Made by a program: the position numbers and the translations under genes. This document shows, one piece after another, positions 1 to 5,212 of a stretch of DNA of 5,212 bases. The first letter of the stretch is position 1; the number at the start of each line of letters is the position of its first letter. The stretch covers positions 1-5,212 of the forward strand of contig JACMKW010000482.1 in assembly GCA_014379885.1 (NCBI GenBank), in the 5' to 3' direction. The notes under the pieces were generated by a model. The model was not told the DNA's origin. It searched no databases and saw only the letters and a list, made by a program, of their open reading frames with translations. This DNA comes from Rhizobacter sp. Its GTDB lineage: Bacteria; Pseudomonadota; Gammaproteobacteria; Burkholderiales; Burkholderiaceae.

Positions 1-418
1 AACCGACGAGCATCAGGCCAGCCGGGATCAGCAGCCAGAAGCTCAGGTTGTTCATGCGGGCGAAGGCCATGTCGGCTGCGCCGATCTGCAGCGGCACCAT
101 CCAGTTCGCGAAGCCCACGAAGGCCGGCATGATGGCGCCGAACACCATGATCAGGCCGTGCATGGTGGTGAGCTGGTTGAACAGGCCCGGGTTCACGATC
201 TGCAGGCCCGGCTGGAACAGCTCGGCGCGAATCAGCAGCGCCAGCATGCCGCCGATCATCAGCATCGTGAACGAGAACAGCAGGTAGAGCGTTCCGATGT
301 CCTTGTGGTTGGTGGCATACACCCAGCGGCGCCAGCCATGCGGATGATGGTCGTGCGCATGGTCGTCGTGGCCATGGTCACCGGCCGCGTGGCCGTGGGG
401 ATCGAGTACTGCACTCAT
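1..418 (-). CDS. ctaD: Cytochrome c oxidase subunit I, N-terminal part (cut by window edge)
   Basis: Catalytic subunit of the aa3/caa3-type haem-copper oxidase in the inner membrane, which reduces O2 to water and pumps protons. Only the first 139 residues are present; the gene continues beyond base 1. The start is the ATG at 418-416, preceded by a good ribosome binding site. Residues 1-28 form a His-rich leader, followed by WRRWVYATNHKDIGTLY, the usual entry into helix I. TM1 is about 42-62 and TM2 about 84-104. His87 in TTMHGLIMVFGAIMP corresponds to an axial ligand of the low-spin haem a in this family. Residues 100-123 (FVGFANWMVPLQIGAADMAF onward) are typical of bacterial subunit I. The CuB and haem a3 ligands lie outside the window. 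It sits 42 bases downstream of coxB on the same strand, so cotranscription is likely. The family assignment is very secure; the alternative symbol is coxA. Confidence 0.96.
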   Translation of the reverse strand, partial: MSAVLDPHGHAAGDHGHDDHAHDHHPHGWRRWVYATNHKDIGTLYLLFSFTMLMIGGMLALLIRAELFQPGLQIVNPGLFNQLTTMHGLIMVFGAIMPAFVGFANWMVPLQIGAADMAFARMNNLSFWLLIPAGLMLVG

Positions 419-422
419 GGGT

Positions 423-430
423 CTTCCTTT
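423..430 (-). promoter_or_regulatory. Ribosome binding site of ctaD
   Basis: On the minus strand the bases read AAAGGAAG, ending 4 bases before the ATG at 418-416; the AAGGA core is about 6-7 bases from the start. It is the clearest Shine-Dalgarno sequence among the minus-strand genes here and fixes the ctaD start. Confidence 0.75.
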
Positions 431-460
431 GGGGCGCTTGTTCTTGTCGCGAAACTGGAG

Positions 461-1648
461 TTACTTGCGGGCAGCGGCCACGTCAGCGGGCTGCACGAGT
501 TGGCCGGTCTTGTTCGACCAGTTGTTCTTGGTGTAAGTGATCACGGCAGCGAGCTCGGTATCGCTGAGCTGCTTCCAGGCTGGCATTGCACCGTTGGCTG
601 CGCCGTTCAACAGGATCTGGATCTGCTTGCTCTTGTCGGCGTCAAGCACCACCGGCGAGCCGTCGAGCGCCTTGATCGGGCCGGCACCCTTGCCGCTGGG
701 CTGGTGGCAAGCCGCGCAGTTCGCGCTGTAAACCTTCTCCCCACGTGCCACCAAGTCGGCCAGCACCCAGACCTTGCTCGGGTCGTCGGCGCGGGCAGCG
801 GCTTCCTTCTTCTTGCCATCCACCCACTTGGAGTAGTCAGCAGCTGACACCACCTTCACGTGGATGGGCATGTAAGCGTGCTCCTTGCCGCACAGCTCGG
901 CGCACTGGCCGTAAAAGTCGCCCGTCTCGGTGGCACGGAACCAGGTGTCGCGCACGAAGCCGGGGATGGCGTCTTGCTTGATGCCGAACGAAGGCACCAT
1001 GAAAGCGTGGATCACGTCGGTGGCGGTGGTGATGAAGCGGATCTTATAGTCGACCGGAACTACCAGCGGGTTGTCGACCTTGAGCAGGTAGTCGTCGCCA
1101 GAGGGCTTGCCCGAGTCGGACATCTCACGATGGGTCGTGTCGAGCGTGGACACGAAGCCAATGCCTTCGCCTTCGCCCTTGAGGTAGTCGTAGCCCCATT
1201 TCCACTGGATGCCGGTGGCCTTGATGGTCACGTCGGCGGAGCTGGTGTCTTTCATCGCCACCACAACCTTGGTGGCCGGCAGCGCCATGAAGATGACGAT
1301 GATGAACGGGATCACGGTCCAGGCGATCTCGACCTTCACGCTCTCGTGGAAGTTCGCGGCCTTGTGGCCCTTCGATTTGCGGTGCATGACGATCGAATAG
1401 AACATCACGCCGAAGACGGCAAGGAAGATCACGATGCACACGATCATCATGAAGTTGTGCAACCACTGCTGTTCGGTGGCGATCTTGGTCACCGGCCGGT
1501 GCAGATCAAGCTGGTTGACCCCCGGGCCACCCGGCAGGCTGTTCACGGCCATGGCGGCTGTGGTGGCAAGCGTTGCACCCAGAACCAGGCTGAACTGCGC
1601 AGCCTTGCGCCCAAGAGACTGCCAAAGTGAGTTCGTCGTCTTCATCAT
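461..1648 (-). CDS. coxB: Cytochrome c oxidase subunit II with fused C-terminal cytochrome c (caa3 type)
   Basis: Electron-entry subunit of the oxidase; it passes electrons from cytochrome c through CuA to haem a in subunit I. Numbering is for the 395-residue protein starting at the ATG at 1648-1646. An in-frame TTG at 1666 would add six residues, but I reject it because a tandem ATG-ATG follows and neither has a clear Shine-Dalgarno site. Residues 1-34 form a signal peptide ending AMA. TM1 is about 66-88 and TM2 about 107-126. The aromatic stretch IQWKWGYDY is at 147-155. The CuA centre is complete: His214, Cys249, Glu251, Cys253, His257 and Met260 (GQCAELCGKEHAYM). A c-type haem domain follows, with CAACH at 311-315 and a likely Met355 axial ligand in NGAMPAW. 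It precedes ctaD in the usual order. The symbol ctaC is also used. Confidence 0.96.
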   Translation of the reverse strand: MMKTTNSLWQSLGRKAAQFSLVLGATLATTAAMAVNSLPGGPGVNQLDLHRPVTKIATEQQWLHNFMMIVCIVIFLAVFGVMFYSIVMHRKSKGHKAANFHESVKVEIAWTVIPFIIVIFMALPATKVVVAMKDTSSADVTIKATGIQWKWGYDYLKGEGEGIGFVSTLDTTHREMSDSGKPSGDDYLLKVDNPLVVPVDYKIRFITTATDVIHAFMVPSFGIKQDAIPGFVRDTWFRATETGDFYGQCAELCGKEHAYMPIHVKVVSAADYSKWVDGKKKEAAARADDPSKVWVLADLVARGEKVYSANCAACHQPSGKGAGPIKALDGSPVVLDADKSKQIQILLNGAANGAMPAWKQLSDTELAAVITYTKNNWSNKTGQLVQPADVAAARK

Positions 1649-1769
1649 GGTCGTTTCAGTTTTCAAAATTCACATCGAAGCCAGCAAGCCACACTGCCTG
1701 GGGCGCACAAGACGCAAGCAGAGGCCAGGGTGCGTGTGAGTTGTCGCTGGAGCACCCAGTCCACGGCCC

Positions 1770-1786
1770 GTTCAGCCCGGGTGAAC
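1770..1786. repeat. 17-bp imperfect palindrome in the coxB leader
   Basis: GTTCAGCCCGGGTGAAC has outer arms GTTCA/TGAAC that match perfectly, plus an inner CC/GG match around the centre. If the candidate promoter at 1807-1836 is real, this lies roughly 15-30 bases downstream of the transcript start. It could be an operator or a small leader hairpin. The arms are short, so chance is a serious alternative. Confidence 0.3.
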
Positions 1787-1806
1787 CTGCATTTTTCAAG
1801 CCCACG

Positions 1807-1836
1807 AGTTTAGCGCAGGCTTGTCAGGCGCTTCAA
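1807..1836 (-). promoter_or_regulatory. Candidate sigma70-like promoter for coxB-ctaD
   Basis: Read on the minus strand, TTGAAG (1836-1831) and TAAACT (1812-1807) are separated by 18 bases. Each hexamer matches the consensus at four of six positions. It would start transcription near 1800 and give a 5' leader of about 150 bases before coxB. The call is from pattern only, in GC-rich DNA where such AT-rich hexamers are uncommon. Confidence 0.35.
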
Positions 1837-1841
1837 AGCAC

Positions 1842-2753
1842 TCACGTCCTGGGTGATTTACTGCGCACCATCGCACGCATCTCGTCGAGCGAAACCGTGG
1901 TTTCGGTGCTCAAGGGCAACCGTGGTGCGGCCTTGAAAGCGTGTCCGTACGCCACCTCGAATTGCATGTGAATGCGCCCATCAGGTGCGGCCATGGCACC
2001 CAGTTCGGCCAGCAGGCGCTCGCGCCAGCGGGGGGTACGCAGCCCGGCCCATCGGTCGGGCGAGGCGTTGGCGCCGAGGCTTCGCAGTTCGCGCAGCAGC
2101 GCTTGCGGGCTGTCCCAGCTGAGCGTGAGCACCTCCTGGTCCATCACGGGGTCAGCGAAGCCGGCGCGCACCAGCATGTCGCCCAGGTCGTGCATGTCGA
2201 CGAATTCGGCCATCGCAGGAGGCCAGCCCATGCGCTGATAGAGGTCGCGCAACTCGCGCAGCGTGCCGGGGCCCAGGCAGGAGAACATCACAAAACCGTC
2301 CACCGCCAGCGCACGTTGCCAGCGCGAGATGAGCGTGGCCGGGTCGACCGACGCGTGCAGCATCATGTTGGCCCACACGAGCTGCACGCTGGCGGGCACC
2401 ACGTCGTCGGGCAGCATCACCTGCACAGCAGGCCCACGCCAATGGCGGGCCGACCACCAGGGTGCCACGGCCGCCTGCCTGCTGCGCTCGCGCAGCGATT
2501 CGGTCGGCTCGACGATGAGGTGCCGCGCCGCCGGGTAGGCCTTGGCCAGCAGCGCTTGGCCGGCGCCTGCGAACGCCCACCAGTCGAGCACGGCGGCGGG
2601 TTGGGTGAGGATGACATCGAGCCGCTCGGCCATGCGGCGCGCCACTTCGGCATGCAGCCACGGCGCTTCGTCGGCACGCGCGAGACGCCTCAGGCACGTG
2701 CGCACGCTCATCACATCGAGGTGTCGCGTGGTGGAGGCAGAAGGCTCGCTCAT
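1842..2753 (-). CDS. BioC-like SAM-dependent methyltransferase
   Basis: Probably a cytosolic class I SAM methyltransferase of the BioC type. BioC methylates the malonyl thioester of acyl carrier protein to start pimelate synthesis for biotin, but that substrate is inferred here. I chose the ATG at 2753 (303 residues); a GTG at 2804 would run into the divergent comF, and an ATG at 2711 is a shorter alternative. The motif I region is VLDWWAFAGAG (55-65), which departs from the usual LDxGxGxG. Glu82 in HLIVEPT stands where many family members have Asp. BioC-like features follow: WANMMLH (127-133), FSCLGPGTLREL (157-168), MHDLGDMLVRAGF (187-199), ELRSLGAN (222-229) and a late FEVAYGHAFK (265-274). 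No other biotin gene is visible. It is divergent from comF by 24 bases. It could be a paralogue with another substrate. Confidence 0.8.
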   Translation of the reverse strand: MSEPSASTTRHLDVMSVRTCLRRLARADEAPWLHAEVARRMAERLDVILTQPAAVLDWWAFAGAGQALLAKAYPAARHLIVEPTESLRERSRQAAVAPWWSARHWRGPAVQVMLPDDVVPASVQLVWANMMLHASVDPATLISRWQRALAVDGFVMFSCLGPGTLRELRDLYQRMGWPPAMAEFVDMHDLGDMLVRAGFADPVMDQEVLTLSWDSPQALLRELRSLGANASPDRWAGLRTPRWRERLLAELGAMAAPDGRIHMQFEVAYGHAFKAAPRLPLSTETTVSLDEMRAMVRSKSPRT

Positions 2754-2777
2754 GGAGAGCGGCAGTATATTGACCCG
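2754..2777. promoter_or_regulatory. Compact divergent promoter region with overlapping -10-like elements
   Basis: Only 24 bases separate the two divergent start codons. On the plus strand TATATT (2766-2771) ends 6 bases before the comF ATG. On the minus strand TATACT (2769-2764, five of six consensus positions) ends 10 bases before the methyltransferase ATG. The two hexamers overlap by four bases. Neither has a recognisable -35 at 16-18 bases, and neither gene has a Shine-Dalgarno sequence at normal spacing. This fits leaderless or near-leaderless transcripts, but is not proof. Confidence 0.4.
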
Positions 2778-3479
2778 ATGCTTTTCTCGCGCCTGCTTCA
2801 GCACGTTCCCAGCCAGTGCGCGGTCTGCCGAGGCTGGGGCACACAGGCGGTGTGCGAGGCCTGCACGACACGCTTCGCGGTGCCGGTGCCACGCTGCGAA
2901 CGCTGTGCGCTGCAGGTGCCGTCAGGCGTGCGTGTCTGCGGCGCCTGTCTTGTCGAGCCTCCGGCATTCGATAGCGCACTGGCGGGTCTGGACTATGCCC
3001 ACCCCTGGTCGGCGCTGATCACCCAGTTCAAGTTTCATGCGGCGCTGGATCTCGTCGAGGCACTGGCCACGCCGCTGCTCACCGCGCAACGTCAACGGGC
3101 CACGCCCTTGCCGCAACGCTTGCTGCCAGTGCCATTGAGCCCGCAACGCCTGCGCGAACGCGGCTTCAACCAGGCCTGGGAACTGACCCGCCGCGTGGCC
3201 CGCGCGTTGGATGTGCAGGCCGATGCCCACCTGCTGCTGCGCATGAAAGACAGCCCGCACCAACTGGCCTTGCCCCCCGAGCAGCGCGCGGCCAATGTGC
3301 GGGGGGTGTTCGCCGTGGAACCGCTGCGACGCGACGAGCTGTGTGGCCTCTCGGTGGCCGTGATCGACGACGTGATGACCACCGGGGCCACCTTGAGCGA
3401 GATTGCGCGGGTGCTGAAACAAGCGGGCGCTGTGCACGTCGAGGCCTGGGCGCTGGCGCGCACGCCGCGCCCCACATGA
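2778..3479 (+). CDS. comF: ComF family phosphoribosyltransferase-like protein
   Basis: ComF proteins pair an N-terminal zinc ribbon with a type I phosphoribosyltransferase (PRTase) fold and are needed for natural transformation in several bacteria, where they act in the cytosol. The 233-residue length is normal. Cysteine pairs at 14/17, 26/29, 40/43 and 54/57 form the zinc-binding N-terminus. RERGFNQ is at 126-132, the family signature QLALPPEQRAANVRG at 162-176, and the phosphoribosyl pyrophosphate (PRPP) loop VIDDVMTTGATL at 195-206. I chose the ATG at 2778 because it opens with the typical short hydrophobic leader just before the first CxxC. The frame is open far upstream, but only as an antisense shadow of the methyltransferase gene. 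It is followed by trmL, with an ATGA overlap to an upstream in-frame ATG. The cellular role in this organism (DNA uptake or other) is inference. Confidence 0.93.
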   Translation: MLFSRLLQHVPSQCAVCRGWGTQAVCEACTTRFAVPVPRCERCALQVPSGVRVCGACLVEPPAFDSALAGLDYAHPWSALITQFKFHAALDLVEALATPLLTAQRQRATPLPQRLLPVPLSPQRLRERGFNQAWELTRRVARALDVQADAHLLLRMKDSPHQLALPPEQRAANVRGVFAVEPLRRDELCGLSVAVIDDVMTTGATLSEIARVLKQAGAVHVEAWALARTPRPT

Positions 3480-3511
3480 CAAGCGTGACAATCGCGACAA
3501 TTGGCGCCCTC

Positions 3512-3982
3512 ATGTTCAACATCGTTCTGGTTCAGCCCGAGATCCCGCCCAACACCGGCAACGTGATCCGCCTCGCGGCCAACACCGGTTGCGCCCTGCA
3601 TTTGATCGAGCCGCTGGGCTTCTCGATGGACGACAAGTTGCTACGGCGTGCGGGGCTCGATTACCACGAGTACGCCAGCGTGAAGCAGCATGCGTCGTGG
3701 GGCGCGTTCGTGGGCACGGCGCAACCCGATATGCCCCGCTTGTTTGTGTTCACCACACGCGGCAGCCAACCGTTTGCCGACGTGGCCTGGCAACCCGGTG
3801 ATTGGCTGGTGTTCGGCTCCGAAACAGCGGGCCTGCCCGCCGACCTGCGCGACAGCATTCCCACCGCGCAACGTGTGCGCCTGCCCATGCGGCCCGAACA
3901 GCGCAGCCTCAACCTGAGCAATGCCGTGGCGGTGGCCGTATTCGAAGCCTGGCGCCAGAACGGCTACCAAGGCGGGGCCTAG
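3512..3982 (+). CDS. trmL: tRNA (cytidine(34)-2'-O)-methyltransferase, SPOUT family
   Basis: TrmL methylates the 2'-O of the wobble nucleotide of certain leucine tRNAs using SAM; it acts as a knotted dimer in the cytosol. The 156-residue protein is full length. The three SPOUT motifs are clear: EIPPNTGNVIRLAANTG (10-26), FGSETAGLP (101-109) and LPMRPEQRSLNLSNAVAVAV (124-143). IEPLGFSMDDKLLRRAGLDY (32-51) also matches the family closely. The start at 3512 (MFNIVLVQPE) agrees with the family N-terminus. An in-frame ATG at 3476 overlaps the comF stop as ATGA and would add 12 residues, which may reflect translational coupling. No strong ribosome binding site is seen. The stop TAG (3980-3982) uses TA from the IS target and G from the IS itself, yet the protein end is unchanged relative to the reconstructed empty site. 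The older name is yibK/cspR. Confidence 0.95.
   Translation: MFNIVLVQPEIPPNTGNVIRLAANTGCALHLIEPLGFSMDDKLLRRAGLDYHEYASVKQHASWGAFVGTAQPDMPRLFVFTTRGSQPFADVAWQPGDWLVFGSETAGLPADLRDSIPTAQRVRLPMRPEQRSLNLSNAVAVAVFEAWRQNGYQGGA
3980..3981. repeat. Left copy of the TA target-site duplication
   Basis: TA directly abuts the left inverted repeat and matches the TA at 5143-5144. With the following IS base G it makes the trmL stop codon. Confidence 0.88.
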
Positions 3983-4000
3983 TGTCCTGTCCTGCAAATA
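3982..4000 (+). repeat. Left terminal inverted repeat of the IS
   Basis: It matches the reverse complement of 5124-5142 at 16 of 19 positions, with the outer 11 bases (GTGTCCTGTCC) identical. The mismatches are at repeat positions 12, 15 and 16. Confidence 0.9.
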
Positions 4001-4005
4001 ACAGG
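3986..4005 (+). repeat. Short hairpin inside the left end of the IS
   Basis: CCTGT (3986-3990) pairs with ACAGG (4001-4005) around a 10-base loop. It overlaps the left inverted repeat. It could mark a sub-terminal transposase site or weakly hinder incoming transcription; a five-pair stem may also be chance. Confidence 0.3.
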
Positions 4006-4041
4006 CATAAATAGTGCATGTCGCTGCGGTATCTTGTAGAC

Positions 4042-4045
4042 GGAG
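4042..4045 (+). promoter_or_regulatory. Ribosome binding site of the transposase
   Basis: GGAG lies 8 bases before the ATG at 4054. It supports that start over the in-frame ATG at 4018, which has no comparable site. Confidence 0.65.
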
Positions 4046-4053
4046 ATATCGCG

Positions 4054-5145
4054 ATGAAGAGAGGCAGGCCGAAGGCGGAGTTGTTGATGACGGACGACGA
4101 GCGAGCGCAGCTCACGTCGTTCGCGCGTAGCCGATCATTGCCAGCGTCGCTGAGCACGCGAGCGCGCATTGTTCTGAGTAGCGCCGATGGTGAAGCCAAC
4201 AGTTCGATCGCCGCGCGCCTGAAGCTGACCAAGGGCACTGTAGGCAAGTGGCGCGCTCGGTTCATCGAGCGTCGTATCGCGGGGCTGTACGACGACGTGC
4301 GGCCGGGTGCACCACGCAGCATCGACGATGAGCGCGTGGCCAGCCTGATTCAGACCACGCTGCACACGAAACCGGCCAATGGGTCGACTCATTGGAGCCT
4401 GCGCAGCGTGGCCGCCGAGACTGGCATCTCCAAGAGCAGCGTGCAACGCTACTTCCAGCTCTTTGGCCTGCAGCCGCATCGCACCGAGAGCTTCAAGCTG
4501 TCCACCGATCCGTTCTTCGTCGAGAAGCTGCGCGACGTGGTGGGCCTGTATCTGAGCCCGCCCGAGAACGCGCTGGTTCTGTGTGTGGACGAGAAGAGCC
4601 AGTGCCAAGCGCTGGAGCGCACGCAGCCCATGCTGCCTATGGGGTTCGGCTACGTCGAAGGCGTCACGCACGACTACAAACGCCACGGCACGACCACGCT
4701 GTTCGCAGCACTGAACGTGCTCAATGGTGCGGTGCTGGCGAGCTGCAAACCGCGCCACCGGCACCAAGAGTTCTTGTCGTTCCTGCGCGAGATCGATGCT
4801 GCCGTTCCGCCTGAGTTGGACGTGCACTGCATCGTCGACAACTACGCCACGCATAGTCACCCGAAGGTCAAGGCGTGGCTGGCAAGTCGGCCGCGCTGGC
4901 ACATGCATTTCATCCCGACTTACAGCTCCTGGCTGAACCAGGTCGAACGCTTCTTCGCGTTGATCACCGACAAGGCGATTCGTCGCGGCTCGTTCACCAG
5001 CGTCAAGCAACTCGTGCAGCGCATCGATCAGTTCGTCTCGCATCACAACGTTGACTCCCAGCCGTTCCGCTGGACCGCCACCGCCGACTCGATCCTCGCG
5101 AAGCTCCATCGACTTTGCTCACGTATCAGCGGGACAGGACACTAG
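4054..5145 (+). CDS. IS630-family transposase (DDE type)
   Basis: This enzyme would cut the element ends and join them into TA targets. The protein is 363 residues, a normal length. The start is the ATG at 4054, with GGAG 8 bases upstream, opening MKRGRPKAELLMTDDERAQL. A first helix-turn-helix covers about 49-73 (SSIAARLKLTKGTVGKWRARF) and a second about 116-134 (LRSVAAETGISKSSVQRYF). Both should bind the inverted repeats. The catalytic triad is visible: Asp179 in LCVDEKSQ, Asp262 in CIVDNYATHSHPKVKAWL, and Glu298 in YSSWLNQVERFF. The last codons lie inside the right inverted repeat, and the TAG stop (5143-5145) is the duplicated TA plus one host base. The gene looks intact. I see no convincing promoter of its own between 3982 and 4053, so readthrough from comF-trmL may help express it. 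Confidence 0.95.
   Translation: MKRGRPKAELLMTDDERAQLTSFARSRSLPASLSTRARIVLSSADGEANSSIAARLKLTKGTVGKWRARFIERRIAGLYDDVRPGAPRSIDDERVASLIQTTLHTKPANGSTHWSLRSVAAETGISKSSVQRYFQLFGLQPHRTESFKLSTDPFFVEKLRDVVGLYLSPPENALVLCVDEKSQCQALERTQPMLPMGFGYVEGVTHDYKRHGTTTLFAALNVLNGAVLASCKPRHRHQEFLSFLREIDAAVPPELDVHCIVDNYATHSHPKVKAWLASRPRWHMHFIPTYSSWLNQVERFFALITDKAIRRGSFTSVKQLVQRIDQFVSHHNVDSQPFRWTATADSILAKLHRLCSRISGTGH
5124..5142 (-). repeat. Right terminal inverted repeat of the IS
   Basis: This is the counterpart of 3982-4000, with 16 of 19 positions matching. It encodes the last transposase residues (SGTGH), so repeat and coding sequence overlap. Confidence 0.9.
5143..5144. repeat. Right copy of the TA target-site duplication
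   Basis: TA follows the right inverted repeat directly; with the host G at 5145 it forms the transposase stop codon. Confidence 0.88.
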
Positions 5146-5180
5146 TCGCACGCGCAAAACGCCGTGTCCACCAAGCAATG

Positions 5181-5211
5181 CCCGCGGATCCGGCTTTGCC
5201 GGTCCGCTGGG
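5181..5211 (+). terminator. Strong GC-rich hairpin, possible terminator
   Basis: CCC-GCGGA-(T)-CCGGC pairs with GCCGG-TCCGC-(T)-GGG around a TTT loop, giving 13 base pairs with a single bulged T in each arm. In the empty site it would have begun about 35 bases after the trmL stop, a typical place for a terminator of comF-trmL. The IS now lies between them. The window ends one base after the stem, so a following T run cannot be checked; the hairpin may instead be a dispersed intergenic repeat. Confidence 0.5.
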
Positions 5212-5212
5212 T

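Larger units (their letters stand above)
1649..1841. other. Intergenic region upstream of coxB
   Basis: This 193-base gap lies between the methyltransferase stop and the coxB start, both on the minus strand. It holds a candidate promoter at its far end and an imperfect palindrome (both listed separately). The 3' end of the gap, next to coxB, is AT-richer than its surroundings but has no clear Shine-Dalgarno sequence. I see no rho-independent terminator after the methyltransferase, so some readthrough into coxB is possible. No small gene is convincing here. Confidence 0.6.
3982..5142 (+). mobile_element. Complete IS630-family insertion sequence
   Basis: The 1161-bp element has terminal inverted repeats beginning GTGTCCTGTCC, flanked on both sides by TA (3980-3981 and 5143-5144). 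TA duplication is the hallmark of IS630/Tc1-mariner elements. It carries one transposase gene with its DDE residues present, so it may be active. The reconstructed empty site is CCTAGTCGC, that is, a CTAG target, which is the known preference of IS630 itself. It is inserted exactly at the trmL stop codon, in the same orientation as trmL. No passenger gene is present. Confidence 0.93.

Noticed and set aside
158..847. Plus-strand open frame of 229 residues across the coxB-ctaD junction
   Set aside because: It lies opposite two conserved oxidase genes and has low-complexity Val/Met runs from the complement of the His-rich leader; no support as a gene.
860..1630. Plus-strand open frame of 256 residues opposite coxB
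   Set aside because: Antisense shadow of coxB; its His/Asp-rich composition mirrors coxB codons and it has no recognisable domain.
1648..1666. TTG start six codons upstream of the coxB ATG
   Set aside because: No ribosome binding site, and two ATGs follow; a shorter signal peptide from the ATG is more usual.
1941..2777. Long plus-strand open frame continuing upstream from comF, which would make a protein of about 512 residues
   Set aside because: The upstream part lies opposite the well-supported methyltransferase gene, shows no family features and is Arg/His/Gln-rich as expected for an antisense shadow in GC-rich DNA. ComF proper starts at 2778.
2152..2979. Minus-strand open frame of 275 residues spanning the methyltransferase start and comF
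   Set aside because: Out of frame with the methyltransferase and opposite comF; extremely Arg/Ala/Pro-rich, typical of a GC-rich off-frame.
3980..3982. Truncation or extension of trmL by the IS
   Set aside because: The rebuilt empty site also reads GCC TAG, and the protein ends at the usual family length, so the coding sequence is unchanged.
4135..5109. Minus-strand open frame of 324 residues inside the IS, a possible passenger or antisense gene
   Set aside because: It lies wholly opposite the intact transposase, is rich in Arg, Gln and Val as shadows are, and resembles no family I know.

Overview
The window is GC-rich and looks like a betaproteobacterial chromosome, most likely Burkholderiales. 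This rests on recalled family resemblance, not on a search. The supporting features are a His-rich N-terminus on cytochrome oxidase subunit I, a subunit II carrying a C-terminal cytochrome c domain, and a BioC-like methyltransferase lying back to back with comF.

Left half, minus strand, read from about 2753 down to 1: a BioC-like SAM-dependent methyltransferase (1842-2753), then coxB (subunit II of a caa3-type cytochrome c oxidase, 461-1648), then the first 139 codons of coxA/ctaD (subunit I), which runs off the left edge. The 193-base gap before coxB holds a plausible sigma70-like promoter and an imperfect palindrome. coxB and coxA are 42 bases apart and are probably cotranscribed.

Right half, plus strand: comF (2778-3479), trmL (tRNA 2'-O-methyltransferase, 3512-3982), then a complete IS630-family insertion sequence (3982-5142) carrying one intact transposase gene. 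The methyltransferase and comF diverge from a 24-base gap with two overlapping -10-like hexamers, one per strand. Neither start has a clear Shine-Dalgarno sequence, so one or both mRNAs may be leaderless or nearly so.

The most instructive feature is the IS insertion. It sits in the TA of a CTAG tetranucleotide that includes trmL's own stop codon. Because the element begins with G, trmL still ends in the same TAG. At the other end the transposase has no stop of its own: it ends in a TAG made of the duplicated TA plus the flanking host G. One CTAG target therefore supplies stop codons to both genes. The element also separates trmL from a strong hairpin (5181-5211) that may have been its terminator. 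Apart from this arrangement the content is ordinary housekeeping genes plus one IS. I see no CRISPR array, tRNA, rRNA or defence system, and no convincing unknown multi-gene system.
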